From contig CM036231.1 in NCBI GenBank assembly GCA_020631735.1, forward strand, positions 8,335,831 through 8,399,830: DNA of 64,000 bases, written 5' to 3'. Source of the stretch: Saccharum officinarum. Taxonomy: Eukaryota; Streptophyta; Magnoliopsida; Poales; Poaceae. Positions 1 to 9,363 of this stretch are shown here, piece after piece. The position numbers and the translations under genes were made by a program. Within the stretch, counting starts at the first letter, position 1. Each line of letters begins with the position of its first letter. Under the pieces are notes generated by a model. The model saw nothing but the letters and a program-made list of their open reading frames with translations, was not told where the DNA came from and searched no databases.

Positions 1-816
1 ACCCGTCGCTGGCGGTGTCAGCGTCCGGCGGCGGCGTACGGTGGCGGCCCGTCCGAGGTTGTGGTTGTCAAGGTCCCAAGGAGCAGGCGGTGACGGCGTA
101 GTAGACCTGGGCTGCCTCCCGCTCGCCGATTTGATGGTGAGGCGCCTAGCGATGCGCGGAGCAGGGGCACCAGGCTGCAACTGCAAGGGGCCGAGGCTAC
201 GTCGTCGCCGGCGGATGCTCGATGTTCGCTAGGCGGAGTGCGGTGAGGCTGTGCGTGAGGCTGGGACTCGAGCGTGAGGTAGCAGCGGTTTGGGTGGGAT
301 GTTTTTTACGGAAGGGTAGAAGAGAGGAAATCATGGATCTTTTATGGAAAGGAGAGATTGCCAGGTAGTGGTTTTGATTTTTGGAGAGGACATGCCATAC
401 GTGTGGGGAAGAGGGGTGGTGCGCGTGCGGTGGATGCAAGGAGCGCGTCGTCAATCACGCGTCGGGTGCGCAGGAGGGAGGAGCGAGGCGCAAGGGATGG
501 ACGTTGTAGCGAGGGGACGAGGGGATCGCAGCAGGCACAACCAGGGGTACACGTTGGCGCATCAAAATGATGTCTACACTTTAGTTTTTTTTAGGTATGA
601 GAGATGTCCTAATCAGATAAATAGGAAACTGATTGTAGAAAATTCTTTAACGATAGCTAACGATGTTCCATTCGAATTGACAATTGAATTCCTTCAGATT
701 CCTCTTGGCTACAGTTACCTGTCCACAAAATAGGGTTTACTGTGTCAAGAATTTGATTTTTCACAACTCACATCAATATTGCCAACAAAATGTTCCAAGA
801 ATTGAAGTTTCCAGTT
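1..816. other. Intergenic DNA, no recognisable gene
   Basis: The first 560 bases are GC-rich and hold several short overlapping open frames on both strands, none with a recognisable domain. Such frames are expected by chance in GC-rich DNA. The segment could be the edge of a gene or repeat that begins outside the window. From about 560 on the DNA is AT-rich and featureless. Confidence 0.4.
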
Positions 817-819
817 TTA

Positions 820-1002
820 GGGAGTGTTTGGTTTGAGGAGTTAAAGTTTAACAAACATTGTAGCACTTTCGTCTTATTTGACAAAAAGTTTCCTAATCTG
901 TGCCGACATGCATGTAATTAGTCTACATTTATTACCTCATACATTTGAGGGAACATTAATTTGATGTGAGTTAAACTTTAATACATCGAAACAAACAGAC
1001 CC
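820..1002. mobile_element. Tourist-like MITE
   Basis: A short element of 183 bp starts GGGAGTGTTTGGTTTGAGG and ends with a near-complementary AAACAGACCC. It is flanked by TTA at 817-819 and 1003-1005, the 3-bp target duplication usual for PIF/Harbinger-derived Tourist elements. The same family recurs at 13320, 14560 and 14793. It has no coding capacity. Confidence 0.7.
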
Positions 1003-1110
1003 TTACTTACTTAACATCCGTATCCTATACCGAACTTGTGGATCCACGCCATTTCTGAACTGTAGCTTCTGGCGGGGAACGCCGGCCACCCTCGCCTTCC
1101 TTTCTTGCAG

Positions 1111-1376
1111 TTGTGGATCTCATGTCCTCTTCTCCAGTCCTGCACTCCGCCTCCGCCCATACCTCCTCCAAATCTGCAGCCGCTTGTTCGTCGACTCCTG
1201 AACCCATTGCAACTCATCTGCACACACTCGTTGCCAATTTCATCTACAAGCAAGGACATTTGAGGGAGAAGCAGGTCTCCTTTTGCCCCAACAGCGACGC
1301 TGAGATGGCTCTTCTTTCCAACCTCGAGCGCTCAGGACTGTTGCTTGGAAGTTCTCCTTTTGAAGCTGATTTTCAG
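1111..1376 (+). other. Exon-like open frame, unidentified
   Basis: An open frame runs from a good splice-acceptor-like TTCCTTTCTTGCAG to a donor-like CAG|GTAGGC at 1377 and would encode about 88 residues rich in Ser and Ala. No domain is recognised. It may be a captured or decayed exon of a gene, or chance. No matching neighbouring exon was found on the + strand. Confidence 0.2.
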
Positions 1377-1385
1377 GTAGGCACC

Positions 1386-1645
1386 GTTTAAATGCCAAAA
1401 ATTTTGCCAAAATTTTCAGATTCCCCGTCATATCGAATCTTTGAACGCATGCATGAAGCATTAAATATAGATAAAAAATAAAACTAATTACACAGTTTAG
1501 ACGAAATGGACGAGACAAATCTTTTAAGCCTAATTAGACTATGATTGTTTCGCAAAAAAAATAATTAGACTATGATTGGACAATATTTGCCAAATAACAA
1601 CGAAACTGATACAGTATTGTTTCGCCAAAAATTTTACCACTCGTA
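1386..1645. mobile_element. MITE of the GATTCGTCTCG family
   Basis: The segment carries the hallmark blocks of an abundant grass MITE family: an AAAATTTTGCC-type inverted end at each side, a GCATGCATGAAGCATTAAAT block, and an AATCTTTTAAGCCTAATTAG block. A short internal direct duplication of AATTAGACTATGATTG is visible near 1533-1577. Ends are approximate. Confidence 0.55.
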
Positions 1646-1685
1646 GTACAAGAACTGAAACATTTCACATGTACGGCGCGCTCGG

Positions 1686-1845
1686 GTGGACGGCCTGTAC
1701 ATTTCGTACATTTCCAGGTTTGCCCTTCACTGCTGAATGCCATGACTTGTTTCGTCTGTCTCTTACCAAGCGCTAATCTTGATGCCAGGAACATTTCGAC
1801 GGCCACGATATGCCTTGCGGCCACATGTACAAACGATAAATCCGC
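1686..1845. repeat. Left copy of a local dispersed duplication
   Basis: This segment contains a TTTGCCCTT block followed by AGGAACATTTCGACGG and a block ending GTACAAACGATAAATCC. A diverged copy with the same order of blocks lies at 3315-3470, about 1.63 kb downstream and in the same orientation. It has no recognisable function. Confidence 0.5.
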
Positions 1846-1963
1846 TCCCGATTGACCAGTCATCTAGCGCTTGTTACTGGATACGACTCCTCTCCGTCAG
1901 CGTGTCAGCTACAGAAGTTGACAGCCTGACTACTCGCCTCCCTCCTTGATAGTGTATGCCCTT

Positions 1964-2095
1964 GTTCGGCCAGCCAGCCAGCAGTGCTTTTCTCTCACAC
2001 CAGTTTAGTACCAGCCACCAGCCACCAGTCAGCCAGCAGTATTTTTCTCTCACAATAAATCAGCCTCAGCCACCAGCCACCAGCCAGCCGAACGA
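1964..2095. mobile_element. Short MITE with CCAGC/TCTCTCAC core
   Basis: About 130 bp begin TTGTTCGGCCAGCCAGC and end AGCCGAACGAG, so the termini are inverted copies of GTTCGGC. Internal TTTTCTCTCACA blocks occur twice. Relatives lie at 12968, 19842, 20509 and 42128, giving five copies of this small non-coding family in the window. Confidence 0.55.
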
Positions 2096-2124
2096 GACCT
2101 ATATCTCCTTCATGAGTAGACCTA

Positions 2125-2369
2125 GGGTGTGTTCACTTCGCGAAAAGTAGGTGAAAAGTTACTGTAGTATCTTTCGTTGTTATTTGGCAAAATTTGTCCA
2201 ATCATGGACTAACTAGGCTCAAAAGATTTGTCCCAACATTTACAGACAAACTATGCAATTAGTTATCTTTTTTACCTACATTTAATACTCCATGCATGCG
2301 TCCAAAGATTCGATGTGACGAGTGACAGAGGAAATATTTTAGGTTGAGATGGGGAAGTGAACAAGACCC
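2125..2369. mobile_element. MITE (GGGTGTGTTCACTT termini)
   Basis: The element begins GGGTGTGTTCACTTCGCG and ends with the inverse GAAGTGAACAAGACCC, with the internal GACTAACTAGGCTCAAAAG block typical of the family. CTA occurs at both borders (2122-2124 and about 2369-2371). Other full copies are at 4824, 14130, 25896 and 42575. Confidence 0.65.
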
Positions 2370-2881
2370 TACTACACATTTTGCATTAGAGTACTCATCA
2401 TTTCTTTCCTCTCCAAAACAACTTCCCTCCACGCAGGATACACCTTGTAGTAGATGATCATCTTGATTACTGATTAGGCGTAACGCACCACTGCTGAACC
2501 CAAGCAGTAACTCTTGCAGGCTTGTACAATGACCAATCCCTCCAGAACAAGAAGACATTTCCTATTAGTTTCTTGGACAAACACCATTTTAATTTTGCAT
2601 GTCAGAAGTAGCAGTTGATTCTTTGCATCCTTGAAAGTGTGGATTATTTTGTACATCCATCTATAATTCTTCTTGCCAAAACTAATATTTTTATCATAAA
2701 CTAGTTGAACTGAAATTATCAAATGGACTACCAAGATCTCTACTTTCACAAAACTTCAGATCTGAATTAGAAAGGGATGGATGCACAGGTAACACAATAA
2801 TTATAATAAAACTTATACCTTCTGCCAAGCCGTTTTGTACTGGAACTGACATTTCACTGTTGTGTGCATAATTTTATCTGA
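2370..2881. other. AT-rich intergenic DNA
   Basis: About 0.5 kb of AT-rich sequence between two MITEs. Only short open frames with no recognisable motif are present on either strand. Confidence 0.4.
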
Positions 2882-3255
2882 GGCCCTGTTTAGTTTCCAC
2901 CTAAAAACTTTTTATTCCGTCACGTCGAATGTTTGACACATGCATAGAACATTAAATGTAGATAAAAAATTAATTGCACAATTTATATAGAAACCGCGAG
3001 ACGAATCTTTTAAGCCTAATTATTCCATAATTAGCCATAATTGCTACAGTAACAAGCATATGCTAATGACTGATTGATTTGGCTTAATAAATTCGTCTTA
3101 TGGCTAATAATAGATTAATTAGGCTTAAAAGATTCGTTTCGCGGTTTTCAAACGAGTTATATAATTAGTCTTTTTATTATTATTCAAACACATCTTTCGA
3201 TATCCCATAAATCATTCGATATGACGTGTAAAAACTTTTCGCCCACGAACGTCTG
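2882..3255. mobile_element. MITE with internal inverted arms
   Basis: The segment begins GGCCCTGTTTAGTTTCC and its two halves are inverted versions of each other: the block AAGCCTAATTA near 3014 is matched by TAATTAGGCTT near 3115, and CGCGAGACGAATC by GATTCGTTTCGCG. The right end is degraded, so the border is approximate. Confidence 0.55.
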
Positions 3256-3314
3256 AATCAGCCATCCCGCTGAGACAGTAGCCGGAACTTTCCCCATTAC
3301 CACGCTCGGATAGT

Positions 3315-3470
3315 GTTCTTGTACATTTCCACCTTTGCCCTTGCCCATGGAATTGCATCAGCAGTGAAGTTCAGTCGACTGTGCGCGCGAATCTCGAAGC
3401 GAGGAACATTTCAACGCCCAGGATAGTCCGTGCGGCCACACATACAAACGATAAATCCACTCTCCATCTT
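3315..3470. repeat. Right copy of a local dispersed duplication
   Basis: Diverged partner of the segment at 1686-1845. It shares the TTTGCCCTT, GGAACATTTCAACG and ACAAACGATAAATCC blocks in the same order and orientation. Its right part overlaps the C-terminal end of the minus-strand open frame at 3411-3758. Confidence 0.5.
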
Positions 3471-3758
3471 CCTTTTCATGTCACAAGGAATCCGGTTGGC
3501 CTCCATGGTCTCTGATCGGGCTTGTGCGGCCAAGAAACGCCCGCCCTTGCCGCAGCGAGGTGCCGGGCGAGCCTTGTCGACAGTCTTGCGCACCACGAGC
3601 TCGGCCTTCTTGAGGATGCCGCGGAGCGCCTCCATCTCCTCGCCGAGCCTCTTCCTCAGAACCAGGCGCGGATCAGCAGGAGCGGAGACCTCGGCCGGAA
3701 CCAAGTCCATCGTCTTCGAGCGGAGTTCGTCGCGCGATACTTGGCGGTGGCCAGGCAT
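3411..3758 (-). CDS. Hypothetical small protein, coiled-coil-like
   Basis: A 115-codon open frame starting with MPGHRQVSRDEL. Residues about 30-62 (LRKRLGEEMEALRGILKKAE and following) form a highly charged amphipathic helix resembling a coiled coil; a GGRFLAAQARSE stretch follows. The frame is open further upstream, but this ATG is the first giving a compact product. The last 20 residues or so fall in a local DNA repeat (3315-3470), so the natural C-terminus is doubtful and the frame may be a decayed gene piece. No family is recognised with certainty. Confidence 0.3.
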   Translation of the reverse strand: MPGHRQVSRDELRSKTMDLVPAEVSAPADPRLVLRKRLGEEMEALRGILKKAELVVRKTVDKARPAPRCGKGGRFLAAQARSETMEANRIPCDMKRKMESGFIVCMCGRTDYPGR

Positions 3759-3908
3759 CTTCTCGGCGGCAGTCGCGGTCGCCTGCGTCGTCTCGCTCGC
3801 GCTACGTGAGAATGGCGGCAGCCGGCATCGCACGTCTCGCATGGGATGGAGGATGGAGATGGAGGTGGCTAGCGTGACGTACGTGGATGGGACTCGCACA
3901 TCGAGTCT

Positions 3909-4078
3909 TTGCAAAATTTTGTAAAATTTTTTGTCATATCAAATCTTCGACACATGAAGCATTAAATATAGATAAAAAATAAAATTAATTATATAGTTTA
4001 GATAAAATTCACTAGACGAATCTTTTAAGCTTAATTAGATCATAATTAGACAATAACAACGAAAGTGCTACGTAATAC
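3909..4078. mobile_element. MITE fragment
   Basis: Contains the family blocks TCATATCAAATCTTCGACAC, GACGAATCTTTTAAGC and AACAACGAAAGTGCTACG. The termini are eroded, so only a fragment can be supported. Confidence 0.45.
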
Positions 4079-4388
4079 CATAATTTATAAAGAGAGCGGA
4101 ACCTTGAATCCTTGATTGTGTCCGACTCCGAGTCCCAGGGGTGGATTCAGTAAAGATACAATTTTTTTTTAAGGGCGGCGGGTTCATCTGATTCTGGATC
4201 GAGCCGGCTTGATTGGGGAACAGCGTACTCGGCTTGTCGGGTGGATCTTGACTCTTGATGAGGCGTGCTTGGTGGCATCTTGCGTGGTGGGGCCAGAAGA
4301 CAAGCCTCGTGCGCGCGACTTTCATCCGACTCTGCGCGAGCGGTGCCGTACGTCCGTCGCTCAGTCGCTCAAACAATTTCTTTCCTAC

Positions 4389-4673
4389 GGCCTTGTTTAG
4401 ATATCCAAATTCACCTCTAAATTTTACTATGCAAAAAAGAGATTTTCCATTACATTAAAATGTCGGTAAATGCATAGAGTACTAAATGTAGATGAAATCA
4501 TAAATTAATTGCACAGTTTTGTTGTACTTTACGAGACGAACATTTTGAATCTAATTAATCAATTTTTAGATAATTTTTTGCACTAAAAACAAAAGTTGTT
4601 ATAGTGTTCCGATAGGAACACTGTATCAACAGTGCCCGAATCGGCCTCCCGATTCAGGCATCTAAACGAGGGC
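4389..4673. mobile_element. MITE (GGCCTTGTTTAG termini)
   Basis: The left end GGCCTTGTTTAGATATCC is matched at the right by CATCTAAACGAGGG. Between them lie the TACTAAATGTAGATGAAATC and TTGTACTTTACGAGACGAAC blocks that define this MITE subfamily, which is also present at 13553, 13870 and 45464. Confidence 0.6.
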
Positions 4674-4823
4674 TGTTTTAGTTCCTCAAAAAAAAGCACT
4701 ATCCAAAAAAAAATTCTCGTCACATCAGATTTGTGATATATGTATGGAGTACTAAATGTAGATGGAATTAAAAACTAATTGTACAGCTTGGTTGTACTTT
4801 GCGAGACGAACGTTTTGAACCTA

Positions 4824-5067
4824 GGGTGTGTTCACTTCTTCATCCCAACTCAAAATATTTCCTCTTCCACCCATCACATCAAATCTTTCGACGCATGCAT
4901 GGAGTATTAAATGTAGGTAAAAAAGATAACTAATTGCATAGTTTGTTTGTAAATGTCGAGACGAATCTTTTGAGCCTAGTTAGTCTATTATTGGACAAAT
5001 TTTGTCAAATAACAACGAAAGATGTTACAGTAACTTTTCACCTACTTTTCGCGAAGTGAACACACCC
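4824..5067. mobile_element. Nested MITE (GGGTGTGTTCACTT termini)
   Basis: Full-length 244-bp copy with termini GGGTGTGTTCACTT and AAGTGAACACACCC, which match without interruption. CTA duplications lie at 4821-4823 and 5068-5070. It is inserted inside the MITE at 4674-5154. Confidence 0.8.
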
Positions 5068-5114
5068 CTAACTAGTTAATGGTTGGACACTATTTACTAA
5101 ATAAAGCCAAAACA

Positions 5115-5121
5115 TATATAT
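5115..5121 (+). promoter_or_regulatory. TATA-like sequence upstream of carboxylesterase 1
   Basis: A TATATAT run lies about 130 bp before the ATG at 5251, a plausible TATA-box distance for a plant gene with a short leader. It is inside the right half of a MITE. Assigned by position only. Confidence 0.25.
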
Positions 5122-5250
5122 TTTTCACACTTTTTCAGGAAACTAAACACACATCCATGGCCCTACTTTCTCAGCGAGAGCGAAGTCGAAATCCATCCCA
5201 CTCAGACGTTCACCGAGTCCGTGTCCACTGCGCTTAGAGACAATAACCGG

Positions 5251-6225
5251 ATGGCCTCCCGCAACGCCGCTGCCGACGATGTCACCGTCGAGCTCCTGCC
5301 GTTCATCCGCCTCTACAAGAGCGGCCGCGTCGAGCGTCTGATCGGCAACGACACGGCCCCCGCCTCCCTCGACGGCACTTCCACCGGCGGCGTCGCCTCC
5401 AAGGATGTCACCGTCGACCCCGCCACCAACCTCTCCGTGCGCCTGTACCTTCCCACGGCGGCTGGCACCGGCGACAAGCTGCCAATCGTCGTGTACTTCC
5501 ACGGCGGCGGGTTCATGGTCGAATCGGCCGGCTCCGCCAAGTACCACCGCTACCTCAACGCCCTCGCCGCCGGCGCCCAAGCCGTCGCGGTGTCCGTGGA
5601 CTACCGCCGCGTGCCAGAGCACCGGCTCCCGGTGGCATACGACAATTCGTGGGCGGCGCTCGCGTGGGCCGTCCGCGGCGCCTGCGGCTGCGCGGGGTCC
5701 GAGCCGGAGCCGTGGTTGGCCGAGCATGGGGACCCCTCCCGCGTGTTCCTGGCTGGGGACAGCGCGGGCGCGAACATCGCCCACAACGTGGCCATGCGCG
5801 CCGCCGCCGCCGAGGGGCTCCCGGCGATCAGGATCAGGGGCGTGCTGCTGATGCACCCGTACTTCTGGGACGCGTCCGACGCCATGGGACCCGAGCTGGA
5901 GGAGCGCATCCGCCGCGAGTGGCTGCTCATGACGGGGCGCCCTGATGCCCAGGTGGATGACCCATGGCTGTCGCCGACGTCCGCCCGGGCGCCGCCGCTC
6001 GCGCTGCTGCCGACGCAGCGCATGCTGGTGGCCGTGGCGGGGGAGGACTTCCTGGCGCCCAAGGGGCGAGCCTACTACGCCGCGCTGCTGAACAGCGGGT
6101 GGCCCGGCAAGGCCGAGCTAGTGGACACTGCGGGCGAGCGGCACGTGTTCTACCTTGACCAGCCCGGGACGGCGGCGGCCGTGAATTTGATGGATCGCGT
6201 GGTGGCTTTCATTGCTCAGGCTTGA
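5251..6225 (+). CDS. Carboxylesterase (CXE family), copy 1
   Basis: Single-exon alpha/beta-hydrolase of 324 residues, the usual size for plant CXE proteins, which hydrolyse carboxylic esters of small metabolites or xenobiotics, generally in the cytosol. Seen directly: an N-terminal KSGRVERL segment typical of the family; the oxyanion-hole HGGG starting at His84; a YRRVPEHRLP loop; the nucleophile elbow GDSAGAN with Ser171; acid Asp266 in AGEDFLAP; and His298 in ERHVF. The triad is complete, so the enzyme should be active. The ATG at 5251 is the first in frame; the open frame upstream has no other ATG. It lacks the N-terminal lid residues of gibberellin receptors, so GID1 is unlikely. First of five copies in this window. 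Substrate unknown. Confidence 0.92.
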   Translation: MASRNAAADDVTVELLPFIRLYKSGRVERLIGNDTAPASLDGTSTGGVASKDVTVDPATNLSVRLYLPTAAGTGDKLPIVVYFHGGGFMVESAGSAKYHRYLNALAAGAQAVAVSVDYRRVPEHRLPVAYDNSWAALAWAVRGACGCAGSEPEPWLAEHGDPSRVFLAGDSAGANIAHNVAMRAAAAEGLPAIRIRGVLLMHPYFWDASDAMGPELEERIRREWLLMTGRPDAQVDDPWLSPTSARAPPLALLPTQRMLVAVAGEDFLAPKGRAYYAALLNSGWPGKAELVDTAGERHVFYLDQPGTAAAVNLMDRVVAFIAQA

Positions 6226-6412
6226 TGGTACACCTAACTCAGACTTTTTTTTGAACGCACACCTAACTCAGACTTTGAATACAATTATTTGTCTTTGATT
6301 TTTAAGCGGTTGCCAGAGTGACGTCCGTTGAAAACAGAGCACCCGCCCCTTCTGACAACCAGGGAGTATACCAGGGCATGTTTGATACATGGCTAGTTAG
6401 TTAGGCTAAATG
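6226..6412. other. 3' flank of carboxylesterase 1
   Basis: Short AT-rich flank with a small direct repeat of CACACCTAACTCAGACTTT (about 6230 and 6258). A polyadenylation site cannot be pinned down. Confidence 0.35.
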
Positions 6413-7378
6413 ACAGTGTTAGCGTCCGGACGGATGCGTCTGCATCTCGTTCACTACCACGACGCACGCAGCGCATATCCTGCTCTTGAGGTGGCGTCCA
6501 TCCGGCCAGAGCTCCCGCGCTTACGTCTGATGCACGTAACTCTCTCGCCCCGTGCCCATCCCGCTCAGGTCGAGCTCGAACTGCCACGGCGAGACGGAGG
6601 AAAAGGAAGGGAGAGGAGAGGAGAGGGCGAGCCACATCACGTGAGGAAGGCGTGAGGTATGGGCTGAAGCCCTGTGGCAAGCCGCTCTCCGCCATCCACG
6701 GGCGTAGTGTGACACACGATCTACTTTTGAAACATCCAAGTGAAACATATGCAACATATGTTTAAAGACAGATGAAACATTAATAACATGCGTGTATATC
6801 TATTGCAATATGTACAACACCAGATCAACTTTTGAAACATCCATATGAAACATTTACATGGCGTCGCCGGCGACCATGACCTACCTGGTGGGGGACTACG
6901 GTAGCCAACAAGCTTTGGAGAACGAGGACGGCGACCGCAACCGCAATTGCAAGCGTTGCCACGTGTCCTCGCACCACCACTGTCGGGACGCAGAGCCGGA
7001 GGCGGCGCCCACTACCACGGACCATGAGGGGGGCATAGGGACTGAGCTGCAGTGGCTTGATGATGTGCCGCCGCATCCGCATCAAAGATTAGCAGGAGAA
7101 GCCGTCACGAGCAGCAAGCCCCGGCCTAAGGCAGGTGACGGTGCCGAGGCGGGGAAGAAATAGACCTTGGAGGAGAGGAATCTGATGAGGAAGAGGATAG
7201 CACGGATTTTGGTGGAAGGGATAAGCACAGTGGAGTTTTTTTTTGAGAGAGAGCCCAAAACGGATGAGTGGAGGAGCAGAAGGGATAAGCGCAAGTGATT
7301 TTTTAGAGAGAGAGAAAGAGAGCGGCAAAGCGGATGGGTGAAGGAGTCGTGGGACGGGATGAGACACCGTGGCCAAGT
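6413..7378. repeat. Copy of the ATGTTGCA/GAAACAT repeat family
   Basis: The left border reads GTTAGCGTCCGGACGGATGC. It is followed by a GC-rich part and then a block of degenerate GAAACAT / GCAACATATG repeats (6725-6860), and a second GC-rich part. The same mosaic occurs at about 38380-39075 (opposite orientation) and 47890-49210. Near 7200-7340 a GGGATAAGC...GAGAGAGAG unit occurs twice in tandem. It is probably a non-autonomous transposable element; the class is not established. Open frames in it look like chance frames. Confidence 0.4.
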
Positions 7379-8223
7379 ATTATCGTAATCTAAAAATTAG
7401 TTTAAAATTAGCTATGGTTGGCTAGCTAGTTGGCTAATAACTAGTTAAAAAATTGTTTAAAATTACTCCACCTATTATCCTTCTATTTGGATGCCACTAA
7501 AGCTTTTCAGCTAATTTTTACCTGGCTAGCAATTGGCTCTTCGATCCAAATTGACCCAAGTTATGGTGCATGCCCTGTTTTTGAGGCGACATATACCATG
7601 GTTGTCCTTAACATTTGTCTCACTTAGAGCAACTTCAACTAAAACGCTATTTGAGCCCTCATCCCTCTCCAACCGAGTCTCTATTCAGGCCTCGATGGAC
7701 GAGGGACTCTCATTTTTCTGTTGGACCACAGTAGCAGATGAAATATGGATGAGAGACATTCAGTTGAAGGAATAGTATGGAAAAATTGAAGGCTTGATCG
7801 GAGTTCCTTAGTTCACCCTCGCCCTTACCTGAACTCTTAGCTTTTCTCTCTCCTTGTGAAGCCACACTTGACACTTTGCAAGCCCTAACCTGGTTTGTCG
7901 GGCTGTTAGTGGGCCTCCTGTCCCTCTATAATCCAACCGCCGTCTTCCTGTGCCCGTCTCCTCCGCCTCACCGGCCTGCCTTGCCAAGCTCCTTTCTGAG
8001 ACCATAGAGCACAACCAATCCGAACCCCAAATGTTTGGAGAGAGAGCCCGAAATCATTCTTGATATTAGGTACCTGTATAGGATAGGAGATGTGGTGAAA
8101 TTACGGTCATATTTGTTTCAATTGGGATAGGACATGACTTGATAGATAAAGCCTTCTTCTGATGAAACTACGCACTTGTGACAGAGCGAGTAGCAAACAG
8201 TGTCCTAATAATAAAACAAAATA
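7379..8223. other. Intergenic DNA, no gene seen
   Basis: About 0.85 kb with a low-grade MITE-like piece near 7625 (AGAGCAACTTCAAC, a motif common at ends of grass MITEs). No open frame with a recognisable domain is present. Confidence 0.4.
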
Positions 8224-8483
8224 CTTCCTCTGTCCTTGAATAAATAGATTTCTAGAAGTTGTCTTAAGACAAACTTTTTAAACTTTGATCGAATATCTAG
8301 AAAAGAAACGTTAAGATTTATGGTATCAAATTAGTATAATTAGATTTACTATAGAATATATTTTTCATAAGGTGCTCATTTTATGTCATATATGTTGTTA
8401 TTTTTTTCTATAAAGTTAGTTAAACTTAAAAAATTTTGACTGTCACGGATTCTAGGAATTAATTTATTTAGGAACATAGGGAG
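8224..8483. mobile_element. Stowaway-like MITE
   Basis: The left end CTTCCTCTGTCCTTGAATAA and right end TTATTTAGGAACATAGGGAG are inverted copies, close to the Stowaway consensus CTCCCTCCGT. TA dinucleotides flank both sides (8222-8223 and 8484-8485), as expected for Tc1/Mariner-derived MITEs. Length 260 bp. Confidence 0.7.
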
Positions 8484-9363
8484 TACACTACTAATCCTAA
8501 TGAAAGGCTACTAATCGCAACCGGAGTGAGTAATGAGCAGTGGCGCAGTTGCCATACATGGAGTCGCTGATGGTTGAATTGGGATATTAACAATTCGTGA
8601 GGAGGATCATGTGCTAAACACATGTGTAGTCTCGGACTCGCAGGTCAAATTACATTTAAGACCAGTATGTGCTTGATTAGGAAACGATTATATAGTTAGA
8701 AAATAACCGATCAGATTTCACTCTGTATTCACCTTGAGTCCTTTTTAGTTACGTAATTTAATCGGAAATAATAGTACGAGAGGTCACTTGTACGAAAGAA
8801 GAGAACTGAATGACTGATCCTTGCGTGGAGGTCATTTGAGAAGCCCAACCGCCAAGGCATTTGGCCGCTTGCCGCTCTTATCCTATCCTCGACCACGGCG
8901 TTACGCGATGTACGGGTGGGGTGTGAATTGTGATCGTGTGACCATGGGCTCGCAACGCAATCTCCCAGCTCGTGGTTGTGGCTCTCCACCCGGGCACCCT
9001 CTGCCTTGCCGGGCAGCCAAATTTCTGCAGCAAACTGTACCGTCCCACGCCGATCCCTCCACTCGGGCGTCAGGCCCTTTTTCGTGGCACGGCACAACCT
9101 TTTCCGGCCACGATAATCTTTGTCCCATGCCTGCACCCACCGGCAGCGCACCAGGTCCATGCCGCTGCCAACAGTCTCCCGTTGCCGTCGCCCCACGCTC
9201 TCCTCCCCGTCGCAGACTTCCAGCCGGCGGCGTCCGTGCCCAAGCCTTATCCGGCCGTCGTACCATTCTACCGACCGCGCTGCAGCAATCCTGAACGCCG
9301 ATAACGGAACTGCAGCTGCGACTGCGATTGGGGGAAGAACACGGTGGCGGCGCAGCAGTGGGA
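8484..9363. other. Upstream region of carboxylesterase 2
   Basis: The first part is AT-rich; from about 8830 to the ATG at 9364 the sequence is GC-rich with long chance frames on both strands. It presumably holds the leader and promoter of the next gene. No TATA box at a convincing distance was seen. Confidence 0.35.

Larger units (their letters stand above)
4674..5154. mobile_element. MITE split by a nested MITE, upstream of copy 1
   Basis: The left half (CTGTTTTAGTTCCTC through TTTTGAACCTA) and right half (CTAACTAGTTAATGG through CAGGAAACTAAACAC) belong to one element of the GGCCTTGTTTAG subfamily and join cleanly if 4824-5067 and one CTA are removed. The right end stops about 97 bp before the first ATG of the carboxylesterase at 5251, so the element forms its proximal upstream DNA. 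Confidence 0.6.

Noticed and set aside
5143..5856. Long open frames antisense to carboxylesterase 1, and similar ones over copies 2-5
   Set aside because: These are shadow frames created by the GC-rich codon use of the true genes. They have Arg/Pro/Ala-rich translations and no motif.
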